DNA of 64,000 bases from Melastoma dodecandrum. Taxonomy: Eukaryota; Streptophyta; Magnoliopsida; Myrtales; Melastomataceae. The notes under the pieces were generated by a model, which was given only the letters and a program-made list of their open reading frames with translations, made no database searches and was not told where the DNA came from. The stretch spans positions 496,001 to 560,000 of the forward strand of contig JARUPY010000083.1 in NCBI GenBank assembly GCA_029817715.1, read 5' to 3'. Both the position numbers and the translations under genes were made by a program. Shown here piece after piece: positions 35,291-46,951 of this stretch (its first letter is position 1; each line of letters starts with the position of its first letter).

Positions 35291-36070
35291 TTACTGTCTC
35301 GATCTTGACTCTGCCCTCCGTGCCTCATCGTGGGTTGCCGGAAACAGCTCCACGTACCTTGACCCTATTGTCATTTTGTCCTTGGCCATTGCCTTCCTGG
35401 CCTCCTCAGATGTTACAAACTCCACGAAAGCCTCCCCCGTCGCTTTGCCATCTGGGCGGCAGGCAATGTGCACCCTATCCTGTATAACCTGGTAATCCTT
35501 GAAGAACTCCAGTATCTGAGATTTCTTGACTGTGAAAGGAAGGCCACGCAGCTTCAGGATTTCGGTGAATTCCATCTGGTCTTTATCCTCGAACCTTTTC
35601 GGCCTGGAAGGAGTTGGGCTCGGGCTTCTCTGGTAGTCCACATCATAAATCCCCTCATAGTTTACTTCGGCTGCCACAGCACCATAGTAGTCCTGCTTCT
35701 TGCACCTGAATACTTCGACGTATCGTCGACCCATGTTCTGCCTATCCCTTTGAAGAGCGAATTCGACATGCATGTTCCCCGCAAAGACAACATAGGCCTC
35801 TCCAGCGAATCGTCCACTCTTGTTGACTAGCAGTATGTCCACAATGTCAAGTCCAGCAAAGAACTTGTAGATGTCAATATCGGTGCAATTGAAGGGAAGC
35901 CCCCTGAGACGAACCACCGGGAATGCAGGGGGCTGGTAGCCTCCATATCCATAAGTTTGATGGTAGTTGCTAGGAACACTGTTCACTGCGAAGTAGGGAC
36001 GTGATTCCGTCATTCTTTGTCTCTTTGAGCCGACCTCGTACCCATCGGAAACCCCCCCGCCTCCCAACAT
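35291..36070 (-). CDS. hnRNP F/H-like RNA-binding protein with two RRMs, intact
   Basis: A 259-residue protein in a single coding exon. RRM1 (about residues 48-120) has VRLRGLPFNCTDIDIYKFF, and RRM2 (about 165-245) has LKLRGLPFTVKKSQILEFF with GEAFVEF as RNP1. The (V/L)RLRGLPF form of RNP2 is typical of the quasi-RRMs of the hnRNP F/H and GRSF1 family, which bind G-rich RNA and act in splicing control in the nucleus. The N-terminus is Gly/Tyr-rich and carries a KRQR basic patch. The linker has SPSPTPSRPKRF, a possible phosphorylation site. The start at 36,070 is preceded by a likely 5' UTR intron (donor GTAAGTG at 37,051, acceptor near 36,075). The gene is divergent from the HMGB gene. No lesion was seen, so it is probably functional. 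The subfamily name is by motif recognition only. Confidence 0.88.
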   Translation of the reverse strand: MLGGGGVSDGYEVGSKRQRMTESRPYFAVNSVPSNYHQTYGYGGYQPPAFPVVRLRGLPFNCTDIDIYKFFAGLDIVDILLVNKSGRFAGEAYVVFAGNMHVEFALQRDRQNMGRRYVEVFRCKKQDYYGAVAAEVNYEGIYDVDYQRSPSPTPSRPKRFEDKDQMEFTEILKLRGLPFTVKKSQILEFFKDYQVIQDRVHIACRPDGKATGEAFVEFVTSEEARKAMAKDKMTIGSRYVELFPATHDEARRAESRSRQ

Positions 36071-36074
36071 TGCC

Positions 36075-37051
36075 CTTCAATTATACATACCAACACAAAG
36101 AAAAATCCCCCACCAAACCCGTTAATATAACCAAACCCAGCCCAGGACTCCCACATGCCCAAATCACTCGCCTGAATAACATCTAATTAAAACCACTACT
36201 ATGGCCTCGTATGTCAGAAAACTAATGCTTAAGAAAATTCCCAATGATAATGTTTCACTTTACCAAATGTAGTAACCAGTAGTTTTACTCCAATAATCAT
36301 AATACCATCAAACGGTTAAACATAGAAATCCACCAACGAGGCAAATAGAAAGATGAACACTTATTATAAAAATGGCATCGACCAAATGAGCAAGTAAACA
36401 TGCAGGACAACTCCAAAAGGAATTCGAAAGCACATACTAGAATGAAAGACATCTAAAAGGGTAATTCAAAAGACCGGGCATAGATCCTGCACTTCTGGCT
36501 TCTTATGATTTCAAGATAAGATTGATAACCACGATAACAACAGGGAACTCATCACCTTCCTTCATCCCCCCAACCATCCTAACAAGAATGTTCAAACTAC
36601 ATTTGTTTCTCGATTACTTGTTTTCTCTAGACGTCTCTTCATAATAATTCTTACAACACGTCAGATTCCAACACTTTGATGGGAATCAAATCATTTCTGC
36701 AAACCACAACAATATCCTGCAGTAAATAGCCCAGAACTGTGACCCCGCATTCTAACCCCCAGGATCCTACTTGAAAAAGAATCGCACCAGAGGCTTGAAA
36801 CGCATAAGATTAATCAAAGCCCTCGAACACAAATGAAAACGAGAACAAACAGCCAAATTCCGACCCAAAACAGGACGAAAATCAAACGGATCACACAAAT
36901 TAAAGTTAAAACATACGACAGGACCGGATTTCCAACCCGGATTCAACCGCGAATCCCCTCCCCGGGGAGAAACCGAAACAACAAGATGGATAATTCCACC
37001 GTATAGAAGGGAGGAGACAATTCAGGGGGATCAGACGGATTTCGCACTTAC
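36075..37051 (-). other. Probable 5' UTR intron of the hnRNP-like gene
   Basis: On the minus strand a good donor (GGG|GTAAGTGCG) lies at 37,051, and an acceptor (TTGAAG|GG) four bases upstream of the ATG. The ~977 bases between hold no coding frame. Leader introns just before the ATG are common in plant RNA-binding protein genes. cDNA would settle it. Confidence 0.5.
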
Positions 37052-37811
37052 CCCTTTAGGTGCGCAGAGAGACAGATCTCCAGACCGTGATCCGCGTTTC
37101 GTTCGTCGCAGGGAGGACACACCCCCACAACCCTAATTTCCAACGCCCGTCGTACGGAGAATAGTCCCAGCGAATTGGGGGAAGCTCCCACAATTTAACG
37201 ATAATAAATAACGTCCCAAGTAGACTTCCCGTAATATTTTTAATTTTCAATTAGGTCTAATGTTTTTACAATGTTTTAACTCGATCCTTTGTTCCTTTCA
37301 GTCCTATACCTATGACCCAAAAGTCTCTCATTTAAGAACCATTTTGGAAATTATCGTAATAAAAGAATATGGGGTCAAATAATATAACGTTTGCCTCGTT
37401 ACAATTAGGGCGTGTTTGGAAACCTGTACGCGGCTCAATAATAAGATGTACCGGCTCTTCACCATTACATTTGCTTCAGATTCAATTCACCCAAGTTGCC
37501 AACCGATGTTCCGTGGCTAATCTCATAAGCTCTATCCCTACCTAAAACCTTCTTATAATATTAAAGAAATAAAAAAAATTATAATAAACTTAATTAACGT
37601 TGTATTTGGAACGAGCGGGAAAATAATGAGAAGATAAAATTAAGAGAAATTTTTTAAAAGAGGAGCCATGAAGTTTTACGAGAGGACGTGTTTTTACATA
37701 AACTGACAACTCCCCCCCTCTGATCTTCCTAAAAGAGCGGAATTGCATAGGAAAGCAAAAATGACAAAATTATCATGGTCAAGGGGCCTGGATTTTGGGA
37801 GTACGGCATTG

Positions 37812-37876
37812 CTGGGCCCAATATGCTTTGGGCTATATGGGCCGGGCCTACGGCTTCAGCCCTTAATCCTGGGCGG
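37812..37876. promoter_or_regulatory. Cluster of site II (TGGGCY) promoter motifs
   Basis: TGGGCC/TGGGCT occurs at 37,813, 37,829 and 37,839 on the plus strand, with GGGCCCA and GGGCC on the other, all within 65 bases between the divergent hnRNP-like and HMGB genes. Site II elements bind TCP factors and mark growth-related plant promoters. Confidence 0.55.
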
Positions 37877-38062
37877 CTCTAAAGACCCAAAAATTACGCA
37901 ACAGAAATGAATTTGACCAATCCAATATGAGTATTGTTAAAAACTAGGCGTGATTGTATTTCTTAAAATTAATAATTTTAAATTCCAGATGGATTTAGTT
38001 CTCCAAATCCAAACCTGGAAGCGGTGGGATGAAGAGGAGGTGGGGGGCAAAATGGAGAACCC

Positions 38063-38072
38063 AAAACCCTAG
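38063..38072 (+). promoter_or_regulatory. Telobox upstream of the HMGB gene
   Basis: AAAACCCTAG on the plus strand, about 540 bases before the HMGB start codon. AAACCCTA boxes typically accompany site II elements in promoters of genes active in dividing cells, and that pairing is present here. Confidence 0.5.
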
Positions 38073-38608
38073 CAAAACCGGCCCGTGCCCATTCCATCCC
38101 TCTCTTATCCCTCGGATCGGTGACGTGGCGCCTCCCAATTTCGAAATCCCGCCCAAACAACGGGAATTTACCAAAATACCCTCTAAGACAATCCCCATTC
38201 CCTCGATCCCATTATTTTGTTATATTATTTCCTCTCCCCTTCTGGATCGATAAAATGGTCGTCCTTCGCCTCTGCCCCCCAAAAAACGCACACACAGACA
38301 GGTAGAAGTAATAAAAAGCTTGCGTCCAAAGCCCAGAAAAACGTCAAGGTTCGTTCGTCCCCCTTCCCTCTCTATCCGTCTCTAATTTCCCCTTCCCTCT
38401 TCTTCTGCCCCCGCCTAGGTTAGGGCTTTTATCCTTCAGTCGCCGAAAACCTAGCCCCCGGCGGCGCTTCCCGGTCTCCAGTCCTCCCTCAGCCTTTCTC
38501 TCTCTTCCATGAATCTTCCCCTCCTTGTGTTTCATTTTGAGGCCGTTGTTCGTCTCCTGATCTTTTTCGTGTTTTATTTTGTGTTTTATTTTGTAGGTTC
38601 GGAGAAAG

Positions 38609-40374
38609 ATGAAGGGAGGAAAGGCAAAGGTGGAGACCAACAGAGCTGATGCTGCGTGAGTTTCCTCATGGGCCGTTCCTTCCTCTTGTTTAATTTTTAT
38701 TTTGATTATTTTTTGATGTGATAGTTTTGTGTTGGGACGGGAGCATCGGGTGTTGGTGTGGAGTTAGGGTTTCGGTTTTTGATTTCTGAGGGAGAACTGC
38801 GATAGAGCGATATTTTTTTTAATTTTATGGAGGGTTTATTTGGGGGTGGTAGTGTTGAGGTAGGGTCTTGCTGTGGCTTGAGTTATTCTTTTAGTTGGAA
38901 GGACTCTGATTTAAGTAAGTGTGTCATTTTGGATTTGACGATCTTTGATAATGTTCTGTATTTTGACGTATTGTTTTCTGAGGTTTCCTGTATCTTCGGG
39001 GAATAGGAGATGAGTAATGGCTTTTTCTCAGTGTTGAGGTTTCTGTTTGGTGAGGTGCTGCTGAGATAAAGCTTTTGTTGTGGCAAGCTGCTTCCCTTTG
39101 CTCGTGTTTTTCCCCTCTCGAATTCTAGCTTTTAACTTATGATCCATATGAGATAGGTATGATAATCCAAGAGGAACTATAAATGCAAATAAATTCAGGC
39201 AAAAGCCTTCAATGGCAAGGCGGTTTCCCATGATAGTTTTCTGTGGTCTAATTGTTTGATTGTTTGCTCTATTTTGGTTTGGGTGAGGAATAACAGCTAA
39301 GGTCCAGTTTTTGGAATCTCTATGTTTTGGTTGATACTGCATAAGTTTGTTCTGATTTTTTTTTTTTTTTTGTACTGTGGCAAGGACTTGGGTGTGGTAT
39401 TTGTTGGTTGCACTGACAGATCTGCTGCTAATATGTTTGCTGTTGTGTTAGAATGTGAAGCTGGTGTTCATCTCATTCCTTTCCTTTTGGTATAGTCTGA
39501 AGAGGAAGGGAGCAGATTCACAGCGTGCTGGGAAGGCAGCAAAGAAAGCTGCCAAGGATCCAAACAAACCGAAGAGGCCTGCAAGTGCCTTCTTTGTTTT
39601 CATGTACGGCTATCATCTATGGATGTGCTTATTCTAGTTCAGTTTAATTGTTCATAGTGGTTCATGTGTCGTATGCTTGAATTTTTCTGAAGGGAGGAGT
39701 TCAGGGTGCAGTATAAGCAGAAGCATCCGAATAATAAATCTGTTGCAGCTGTATGCCCCTTTTTCACAATGTTTCTATTTTACTAAACTGTTGATGCTAT
39801 CTACATCCTGCCTCACTCTTTGCATTTTGGAAAATCGCTTTATTAGGTTGGAAAAGCTGGTGGAGACAAGTGGAAATCCATGTCTGAAGCAGTAAGATCT
39901 TCACTCCCATCTAAAATTGGATTATGAAATCTCTGGGGTACATGGTGTTTGTTGATTATATTCGGGGCATTGCTATGGTTGTAGGACAAAGCTCCTTATG
40001 TAGCCAAGGCTGAGAAAAGGAAGGAGGAATATAACAAGAAGATGCAAGCTTATAATAAGAGAACGGTATGTTGCTCGCTGGTGGTGAACCGTGTAGTCAA
40101 TTGTGCTGTTTCCATTTTGTTTTAACTAATTTATGTCGTGTTCTCCTTTGTCTGGTTGGCATTAGGCTGAGGGAGCAAACGCAGCTGATGAAGATGAGTC
40201 TGACAAGTCGAAGTCTGAGGTTAACGATGAAGAGGATGATGATGATGCAGAGAGTGGCGAGGTAAAGTCCTTGCTGGAAGTGTATTGAATGATTGCATAT
40301 GATTATCGTTTTTGTCTGGTACGCTGATTTGTGTCTTCCCTTGTATATTGCAGGATGAGGAGGACGATGATTAA
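38609..40374 (+). CDS. HMGB-type chromatin protein, seven coding exons, intact
   Basis: Exons: 38,609-38,655; 39,496-39,603; 39,693-39,750; 39,847-39,891; 39,985-40,065; 40,166-40,261; 40,354-40,374. All have GT-AG introns and consistent phases. The product has 151 residues, normal for plant HMGB proteins. A Lys/Ala-rich basic N-terminus leads into one HMG box (about residues 38-107) opening with PNKPKRPASAFFVFM and containing KSVAAVGKAGGDKWKSMS and KAPYVAKAEKRKEEY. The tail is almost pure Asp/Glu (last ~35 residues, DEEDDDDAESGEDEEDDD). Such proteins bend DNA and loosen nucleosomes in the nucleus, and the acidic tail tunes DNA binding. A 5' UTR intron probably ends at 38,596 (TTTTGTAG|G). 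The gene is divergent from the hnRNP-like gene and convergent with the tomosyn fragment. No defect was seen. Confidence 0.93.
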
Positions 40375-40994
40375 GTATTTAGCCTTGATAAAAACTGTGT
40401 GAAACTCTGTTTCTCTAAGGTTCTTTGTCTGCTAGTCAGTTGAGAATGATCTATTTAGTTTATTTTAGTTTAACTGAATGGGGAGGAAGGATTTTAGTGG
40501 GAGCTTCTTGGTGGATCTTTATATAGTATTGTAGCTAGTTACTTCTGTTGACTAATCCTTTTGGTGTTACCTATCCATGACATGTTGCTCTTTGATATGA
40601 TATCTGCAGAGGTGTGTTGTCTGAGATTCTGGCTTTGTTTTCTGATTTTTGGATTTTGGCAATATTTAGCCAGCATATCTAATTTCAAAATTATGAGCCT
40701 CGTCGGATACATTCTTTTTTTATTAATTAGTGTAATAAGCAAAAAAAAATATTGGTTTCCAATAATCCGGATCTGGTGCTGTCTGTATTGTGGCTGAGTT
40801 CTGTGCGCCTAAAGTTTTGTTATAGTAAGTCTTTCGAATTAATATGCAGAGCTTCAACGGTAATTGCACGTTACACAATTCAAGCTAGTACCAGAGAATA
40901 TACAAACGGCGTAGTAATACATTCATGGATAGTAAACGCAAAAGATAATAGTTTAACAAAACCCAGTAGATAGGAACTACTAACTAGGAAAGTC
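40375..40994. other. Convergent intergenic region
   Basis: Holds the 3' UTR of the HMGB gene and, on the other strand, the 3' flank of the tomosyn remnant that stops at 40,995. No further gene is seen. Confidence 0.5.
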
Positions 40995-43900
40995 CTACAA
41001 GAATCCTCTTTTCTCCTGTTCAGCAGATCTACGGAGCTCCTGTGCCATGGATGAGAATGACTTGGCTGTGTCTTGCATTTCGGCGGTTTTATGGCTTATT
41101 CCCTGCTTGTTGTTATCAGTCAATAATATCCCAGTAAATCATTTTCAGAGGAGCTAGGATATGAAAATAAGAGCACCCAAAATAAAAAGGTATGCATATG
41201 ACTCATGGTGCACTTCGGGGAAGCAATGAACTCCTAAAGTGCAAGGGGTAAGTGTTCTGCCAAACGAGTGATGCTATACGCAAGTCATGCAAAAGTTAAA
41301 CAACCAAGACCACGCCACGGAAATGTGCAGATACAATTAGGGTATTCAGACATCTGCAAGTGGATTCCACAAATCCAGTAACATGATGTATACCACTTAT
41401 GTGCTGCAATTAGTAACAGGCTTTCTGATTTTGTCAAGCTCAAAGAAGACGACAGTCATAGAGGAGGGTTTCATGAAAATATATTTACTTGATTTCCTCT
41501 GGAGAGTAAGTGATAATAGACAGTACCTGCAACTTCCCGAGATTATCTAGGAGCTTGTTTTGCGCCATTTTAGCTGCACCCACTTCCTGCAGTTTTAAAG
41601 ATCACATAAAGCATTCAGGTATTGCTTGAACCTTGTATCAATGGCTCGTCATAATCTCGTTGAAACCTTCGAAAAGCTAAACACCCACAACAGCTAGAAC
41701 ATGAGCAGAACAACTGCACCATGGTATCTCATGTTTTCCAGTATATTAATCCCACTTACTGTCGACATTGAAACACCATATTTCCTCTTTATCTGATCAA
41801 CTGTACCCATCTCATTGGACTGCTGATGCTCTTTCTCTGTATCATTGTTATCCATCTTTATCTTGATATTCTTCAGCTTCCCTGCATAAAAATTGACGTC
41901 TCCAGGGAGGCTTGTTATCCAATCAAGAATAAAATTATTGCAGTCGAAATTCGATTATATAAGCAATTGGGTTGTGTCAAAAGAAAAACCGAGTAGACAG
42001 ATACGTGCACGAATTTTTTCCACACACCTTTGATGTTCTGGAGCTTGCTTGTCAGCATTTTCTTGTTAAGACCAGCAAGTACATTGTTCCCTTTAGGCTA
42101 CGTTTCAAAATCATCGAGGTCGATATCATCTGTACAAACCAAAAGAATCCATCTATTACCAGAGGAAAATGCAGGTAATTTAAGCTGTAAGGCACAAATT
42201 GGTTCCACCAACCTACCAATGTTCATGTCAGCATCACCTTCGTAGGAGACATCTTCTTTACACTGAATTGGATTATCGATCTTATCCACATTCCCGGAAT
42301 CAAATGGAAAATTTTCAGTTGAGAATATCTTCGAAAGTGCTTCTGTACGTTCCCGACGGTCTTCTGTCTCTAATTCCAGAGGATGCTTCTCCCTGTCGGC
42401 TTTCGAGTCTCTCATGAGAGAGCTATATAAACCCTGGAAAGATCAACAAAAGCATTGTAGGCCTTCTTATTTTTACAACACACACAGCAGACACCGCATG
42501 TAAGATCATGTAAAATGAAATCCACCTTAGGCTTCTGCTTCTGTGCAACGCCATTTGAAGAGAAGTTTTCTTCTGGAAAAATCAAATCTTTTCTGTAGAC
42601 TTGGCCCAATGAATCCCGTAGCCTGGATAAATAAATATGTCAAGAAGAAGCAATTAGCAGCGTCTCTGATTTTTCTTCACATGAATAGGCGATAGGAAAT
42701 TCAGAAGGAATATGTGAAAGGTGGAATGATGGGCAAAATGACACGGTATGAGACAAGGGATGAGCAGGAGTAAAAAATTAGCACTTCTTCTCTAAGAAAA
42801 GCTTTTAGGTCTCCAAGCATATATGGAACAGACAAAATAACTTGGTTGCTTTGTACAAATTCCATTTATCTAGTATTCCTGATGTCCTTGCTTAGGCAAG
42901 CTTTGGTGCTTACAAGTATAACTATAGGCGAAAGAAGAAGAGGGTGAACCTGTACACACTCTTAGGGAGCATGATGGCAAAAACCATGATGTCTTGGTCT
43001 TTGTTCACCTGAGCCAGAAATAGGTGAACAAAATAATCTACATAAATCACATGACATGGAAATATTAGAGACACAACAAGTACCATAACTACTTGACCAT
43101 CGTGAGAAGAGCAAATTGACCCATCAGGGGATGGATTCAATTCTGTAGGGGTAATGGGATGCCCTCTAATTTCTGTCTCTCTGATTAAAGTCAGCTCAGG
43201 TAGAGACCTGTCAAATAGTAGAAGTGATTAATAGCTTCTACTAACACAAATGCAGTATGAACCGAGACTGGCTCACCTAATTCAAAGTTCCAAGCATGAT
43301 AAGTAACATAATTCAATCGATAAAAGATGAAAACAACGCCTTAGTTGAAACATATAGTTATGTATCCAATTGAACATATAGTTTAGTGGTAGGAAAAATC
43401 ATCCGCTCCTTATTAGCTGCTCGTTCAGCTACATGACATGCATTTGCACAGATGGTAGAGCAGTTCGCGGTTCACTAAAAAATGGCCCCTCTGACTCACA
43501 AAAATGGCACCTCTTAACAAGATCAGTGAATATTTCACAGACACATTTCTGTTCTCCATCCTTTGCCAGAGGAGTTTTTTGTTTGGTACCTTATCTGAAT
43601 TCTCCCGTCAGTGAAAAGAAGAATCAGGCCAGCATCAGGAGAGTAGAACGTTGAGGCCCAGCAGCAAGATGACTGAAGCTTCTTTTTATGAAGTACCTTC
43701 TTGACTCCCTGAAGGCACAGGAGATTATCATTCACAATACACAGCAAATGTTGTTGACCCAACCCAGAAATTTGGACCTAATTTCCAAAGCATTATGGGT
43801 TAAAAGAACAAGTACCTGAACCAAGTTCGACAACGAGTAAATGTACACAGCTTTCTGCGAACATAGCAACAACATTTCCTGCTTCTCTACAGCATCTTCG

Positions 43901-44157
43901 AATGGTGTACCCTGCACATCTGCAATCTCAACATATAAGGATCTTCCTTAATTGTTGACTACTTAAAAGGAGTTTGGGGTAACTCCAAATTTATGAGCAG
44001 TCCAAACGAATGTGTGTGCAGTACCTCGAGGATTGCCATCCAAGATCTCCATGAAAAGAGCTTGAGATGGTTTCTTTGGATGAACCATGCTTGTGCTAAG
44101 CGGGTTCCCATTCTCACAATCCAAAGCTGATACCGATGAATCTCGTGTGACGAAGAC
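40995..44157 (-). pseudogene. 3' half of a split tomosyn (R-SNARE, Lgl/WD40 family) gene
   Basis: Eleven exons with good splice sites and matching phases: 44,157-44,025; 43,919-43,816; 43,708-43,590; 43,207-43,084; 43,008-42,950; 42,622-42,526; 42,433-42,217; 42,129-42,028; 41,881-41,760; 41,586-41,527; 41,102-40,995. The text matches the C-terminal half of plant tomosyn: VTRDSSVSALDCENGNPLS, MLLLCSQKAVYIYSL, SCCWASTFYSPDAGLILLF, NPSPDGSICSSHDGQ, QVYRKDL, LSKIFSTENFPF. It ends in an R-SNARE-like coiled coil containing MQDTAKSFSSMAQELRR. Tomosyns bind syntaxins through this coil and regulate vesicle fusion at the plasma membrane. Lesions: the upstream part is missing at 44,157, and a TAG at 42,100-42,098 breaks the exon before LAGLNKK. 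The upstream partner lies inverted at 48,425-50,241. Confidence 0.85.
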
Positions 44158-45114
44158 CATCAGGACCAGTTTGTAGTTCAATCGGTAGAATAGGTGGACC
44201 GTCTTCAATGAACGACCACAAATCATCATCGATTGCATCTACAAAAGCACTCATTCGAATTTTCCAATAGGAAAAATTTTTACCATAAAAAATGGGAGGA
44301 TTCCCAATGTGTGGCTTCGGTATATAGCAATTATCACCCATTTTACAATTTTTCAGAAGGTTTGACTTCTGTGGAGAATAGTAGAACCTTTACGGTACTG
44401 TACTGATTCTTAATGCACACAAACTTCTGTTAAATTGAAACAGATATTGCTGGCAATCAAATCTCCGTAAAATGGAGTAAAAATGCTAACTAGTTCAATT
44501 CAGCAGAAACCTTAAGTTTTCAGCAGAAGAAAACAGCGCATCAATCGGTTATATGCGTATAGCAGGTATAACCTTCTATAGGATGTAACTAAGCACTCAA
44601 GCTTTTGTTGAACCCCGTCTAAAAATAACTGGATGGTTTCTAGCAGAGCAATGAGCTACTGTTAGCAGAGCAATGAGCTACTGTAGAAGAGAGACAGATA
44701 GTGATAGTAACAGAGCGTAAGCTTCTGTATAGTAGAAATCTATCGCGTGGAAGGTACAGGCTGCTATAGAATCTCAGCAGGTTGTTAAACTTTTTGTTGA
44801 ATCACAAATTTTTGAATTCTATCAGAGTATAGTACTTCTGTAGAATTAAAATAAACTTGAGACAATTACAGAGCATAAGCTTCTGTAAGGCAGAGACAGA
44901 GAGCAATAGAATGTACAACATCTTATAAGAAATCAACAAGTTATAAGGCTTTTGTTGAAACTGCTTTTGTTCTAAATGTTGAATTCAATCAGAGAACTAA
45001 GCTTCTGTTGAATTCAGCAAGGTAGTAGTACTCAGAGAGCGTACAGAAGGTTCGAGCTGCTGTAAGAGATCAACGAGCGGTTAAGCTTCCGTTGAACCTC
45101 GCTCTGATACCAAT
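44158..45114 (-). mobile_element. Leader and gag start of a second Sirevirus, truncated
   Basis: Minus strand. The primer-binding site TGGTATCAGAGC lies at 45,112-45,101, followed by ~760 bases of leader rich in CAGAAGCTT/ACAGAAG motifs. gag starts at ATG 44,341 and is closely similar to the start of the gag at 2,790 (shared YWKIRMSAFVDAID block). The frame runs about 60 codons, then meets tomosyn exon sequence at about 44,157. The rest of the element is absent from the window. Confidence 0.85.
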
Positions 45115-46951
45115 TGTTGGCCCAAAGATTATACTAAGAGGGGGGGTGAATTAGTGTTAAGTCCAATTAAGGAATTCTTAAACGCCTTTTCACAACCCTT
45201 ACAGCGGAAGTAACTTACTGTAATTTACAGAGCCTTCAAGCTTCTGTAATTACGGAACGTGTGAAATTGACTTCGAAATGAGTCGCAGAACACAAAGGAT
45301 TTTATAGTGGTTCGGTGAAATCACCTACGTCCACTTTCGGTCACTTTTCACTAATAACTCGTATAGAGATTACAGTGTAGAAGGTAAAACCTTCTGTGGT
45401 GTAAGAAAACAATTTATTTAACCACGAGACGGTAAGACAAGCTTTACCAATGCAAGAATTTCTCTTGATGTGTTTAAGATGCGTCTAGGTCGAATCACAA
45501 GGAAATCAACCAGACTTGAGCAAGCACAGAACGTTGGCTGGAAGCTTCAGCCTTCTGTGACTCTGTAGCGGGCTATTCCTTCTGTGGATCAGCGAACAGA
45601 TCCGATGACGCTTTCTCCAAGTATTTGGACGCCTCTGATATGCTTCTCTTTTTGTGTTTTTGGTTTAATCTGCAAAACAAATAAAGATAACACAACTACA
45701 GTAGGTTTCGGTCCCTCACCACTTACGCCTGCTGCAACAACCTTCTCTTCGACCTGCTGTATGCCCACCCGGCTTTACTGACAGCACTCCTGGCCAAGTC
45801 CTTCGGTTTTGCAGCCAACGACGCCTACGGAGTGGCTTCACCAAAGCACACCTGCTGCAAACGCACAGATAACAAAATAACCAACTACAGAAGGTTGGAG
45901 GTCCCTCACCACTGAACCCCTGCTACGGACTCCTTCTCTCCGACCAACTCTGTACGCCTACTCGCCACCAACGAACCCTTCCCCAGGCCCTGATGCACGC
46001 AGTCCGACGTCACGGACAAAGTTCCTGTCGAGTCCCTCATATCCGTACGCAACGAAGTCACCGGAGCGGCTTCACCCACGCTCAACCCGCTGTAGTTACC
46101 TCCTGCGAGAACTCTTGCCTGGAGAACCCGTCCTGCACACTCGCACACACGTTAAACAACCAATAACGTTGCCAAATGTCAAGACTTATGCTCTGATCTA
46201 TATGTTAATGTTTTTAGGTTTTTTCTTTTATATAGAGGTTTCGTCCTCCTATAAAGAAGGAAACTTATTTTGCCAAAAACGTAAAATGACCAGATTCATC
46301 CCCAACGTGTAAAAATCTTTTAAGGACAATATTTTATTGATTTCAGATCAATCGAATCATCTAATCACGAGATCTCATCTTACATAAGGTTATATCCTAA
46401 ATCGGTCAGCAACCTTCTATAGTTGGAAAGAAAGAATATTTTATTTCCAACTTGAGAAATATGATGATGGGGTCGTGCAAATATCTGGTTGGAACCTCCA
46501 GATTTAATTTTATCTTATTTTGACAATTAAATCCCCAGATAATGAATTACAGAAGGTTCGGCCAGTAACAGCAACTTGACCTTCTATATAAGGAAATAAT
46601 CAACGATTTATTCCCAAAATAATTGATTCGTTCCAGACAAGTAAGACATTGTATCTGGACGAAATATTAATCTAAATAATATTCCTAAGAATATTCTCTT
46701 TTTGAATTAATAATTTAATTAAGATAATCAATAATTAATTAATAAAGAATTTATTATTGAAATATCTATTTATGGAAATATTCTCTAATCACGTCTCTTG
46801 ATCTGAAATGATCGTTGGAGGGTGAAGAAAATATTTTCGTGATATTTTTCATCTCTTACGAAGCGTATCTTCGTTACAGGAGGTTTCAGCTTCTGTAAAG
46901 TCATAGCAGGTCAAACCTACTGTTTGACTCATCATCAAAATCTTGTCAACA
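45115..46951 (-). mobile_element. 5' LTR of the truncated Sirevirus
   Basis: On the minus strand the LTR starts TGTTGACAAGATTTTGATGATGA at 46,951 (compare TGTTGGGACAGTTTTGATGATGA at 168). It ends GGCCAACA at 45,115, two bases before the primer-binding site: 1,837 bp. A TATATAAAAG box lies at about 46,234-46,225. It is related to the intact element, but diverged and lacks its 31-bp minisatellite. Confidence 0.82.
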
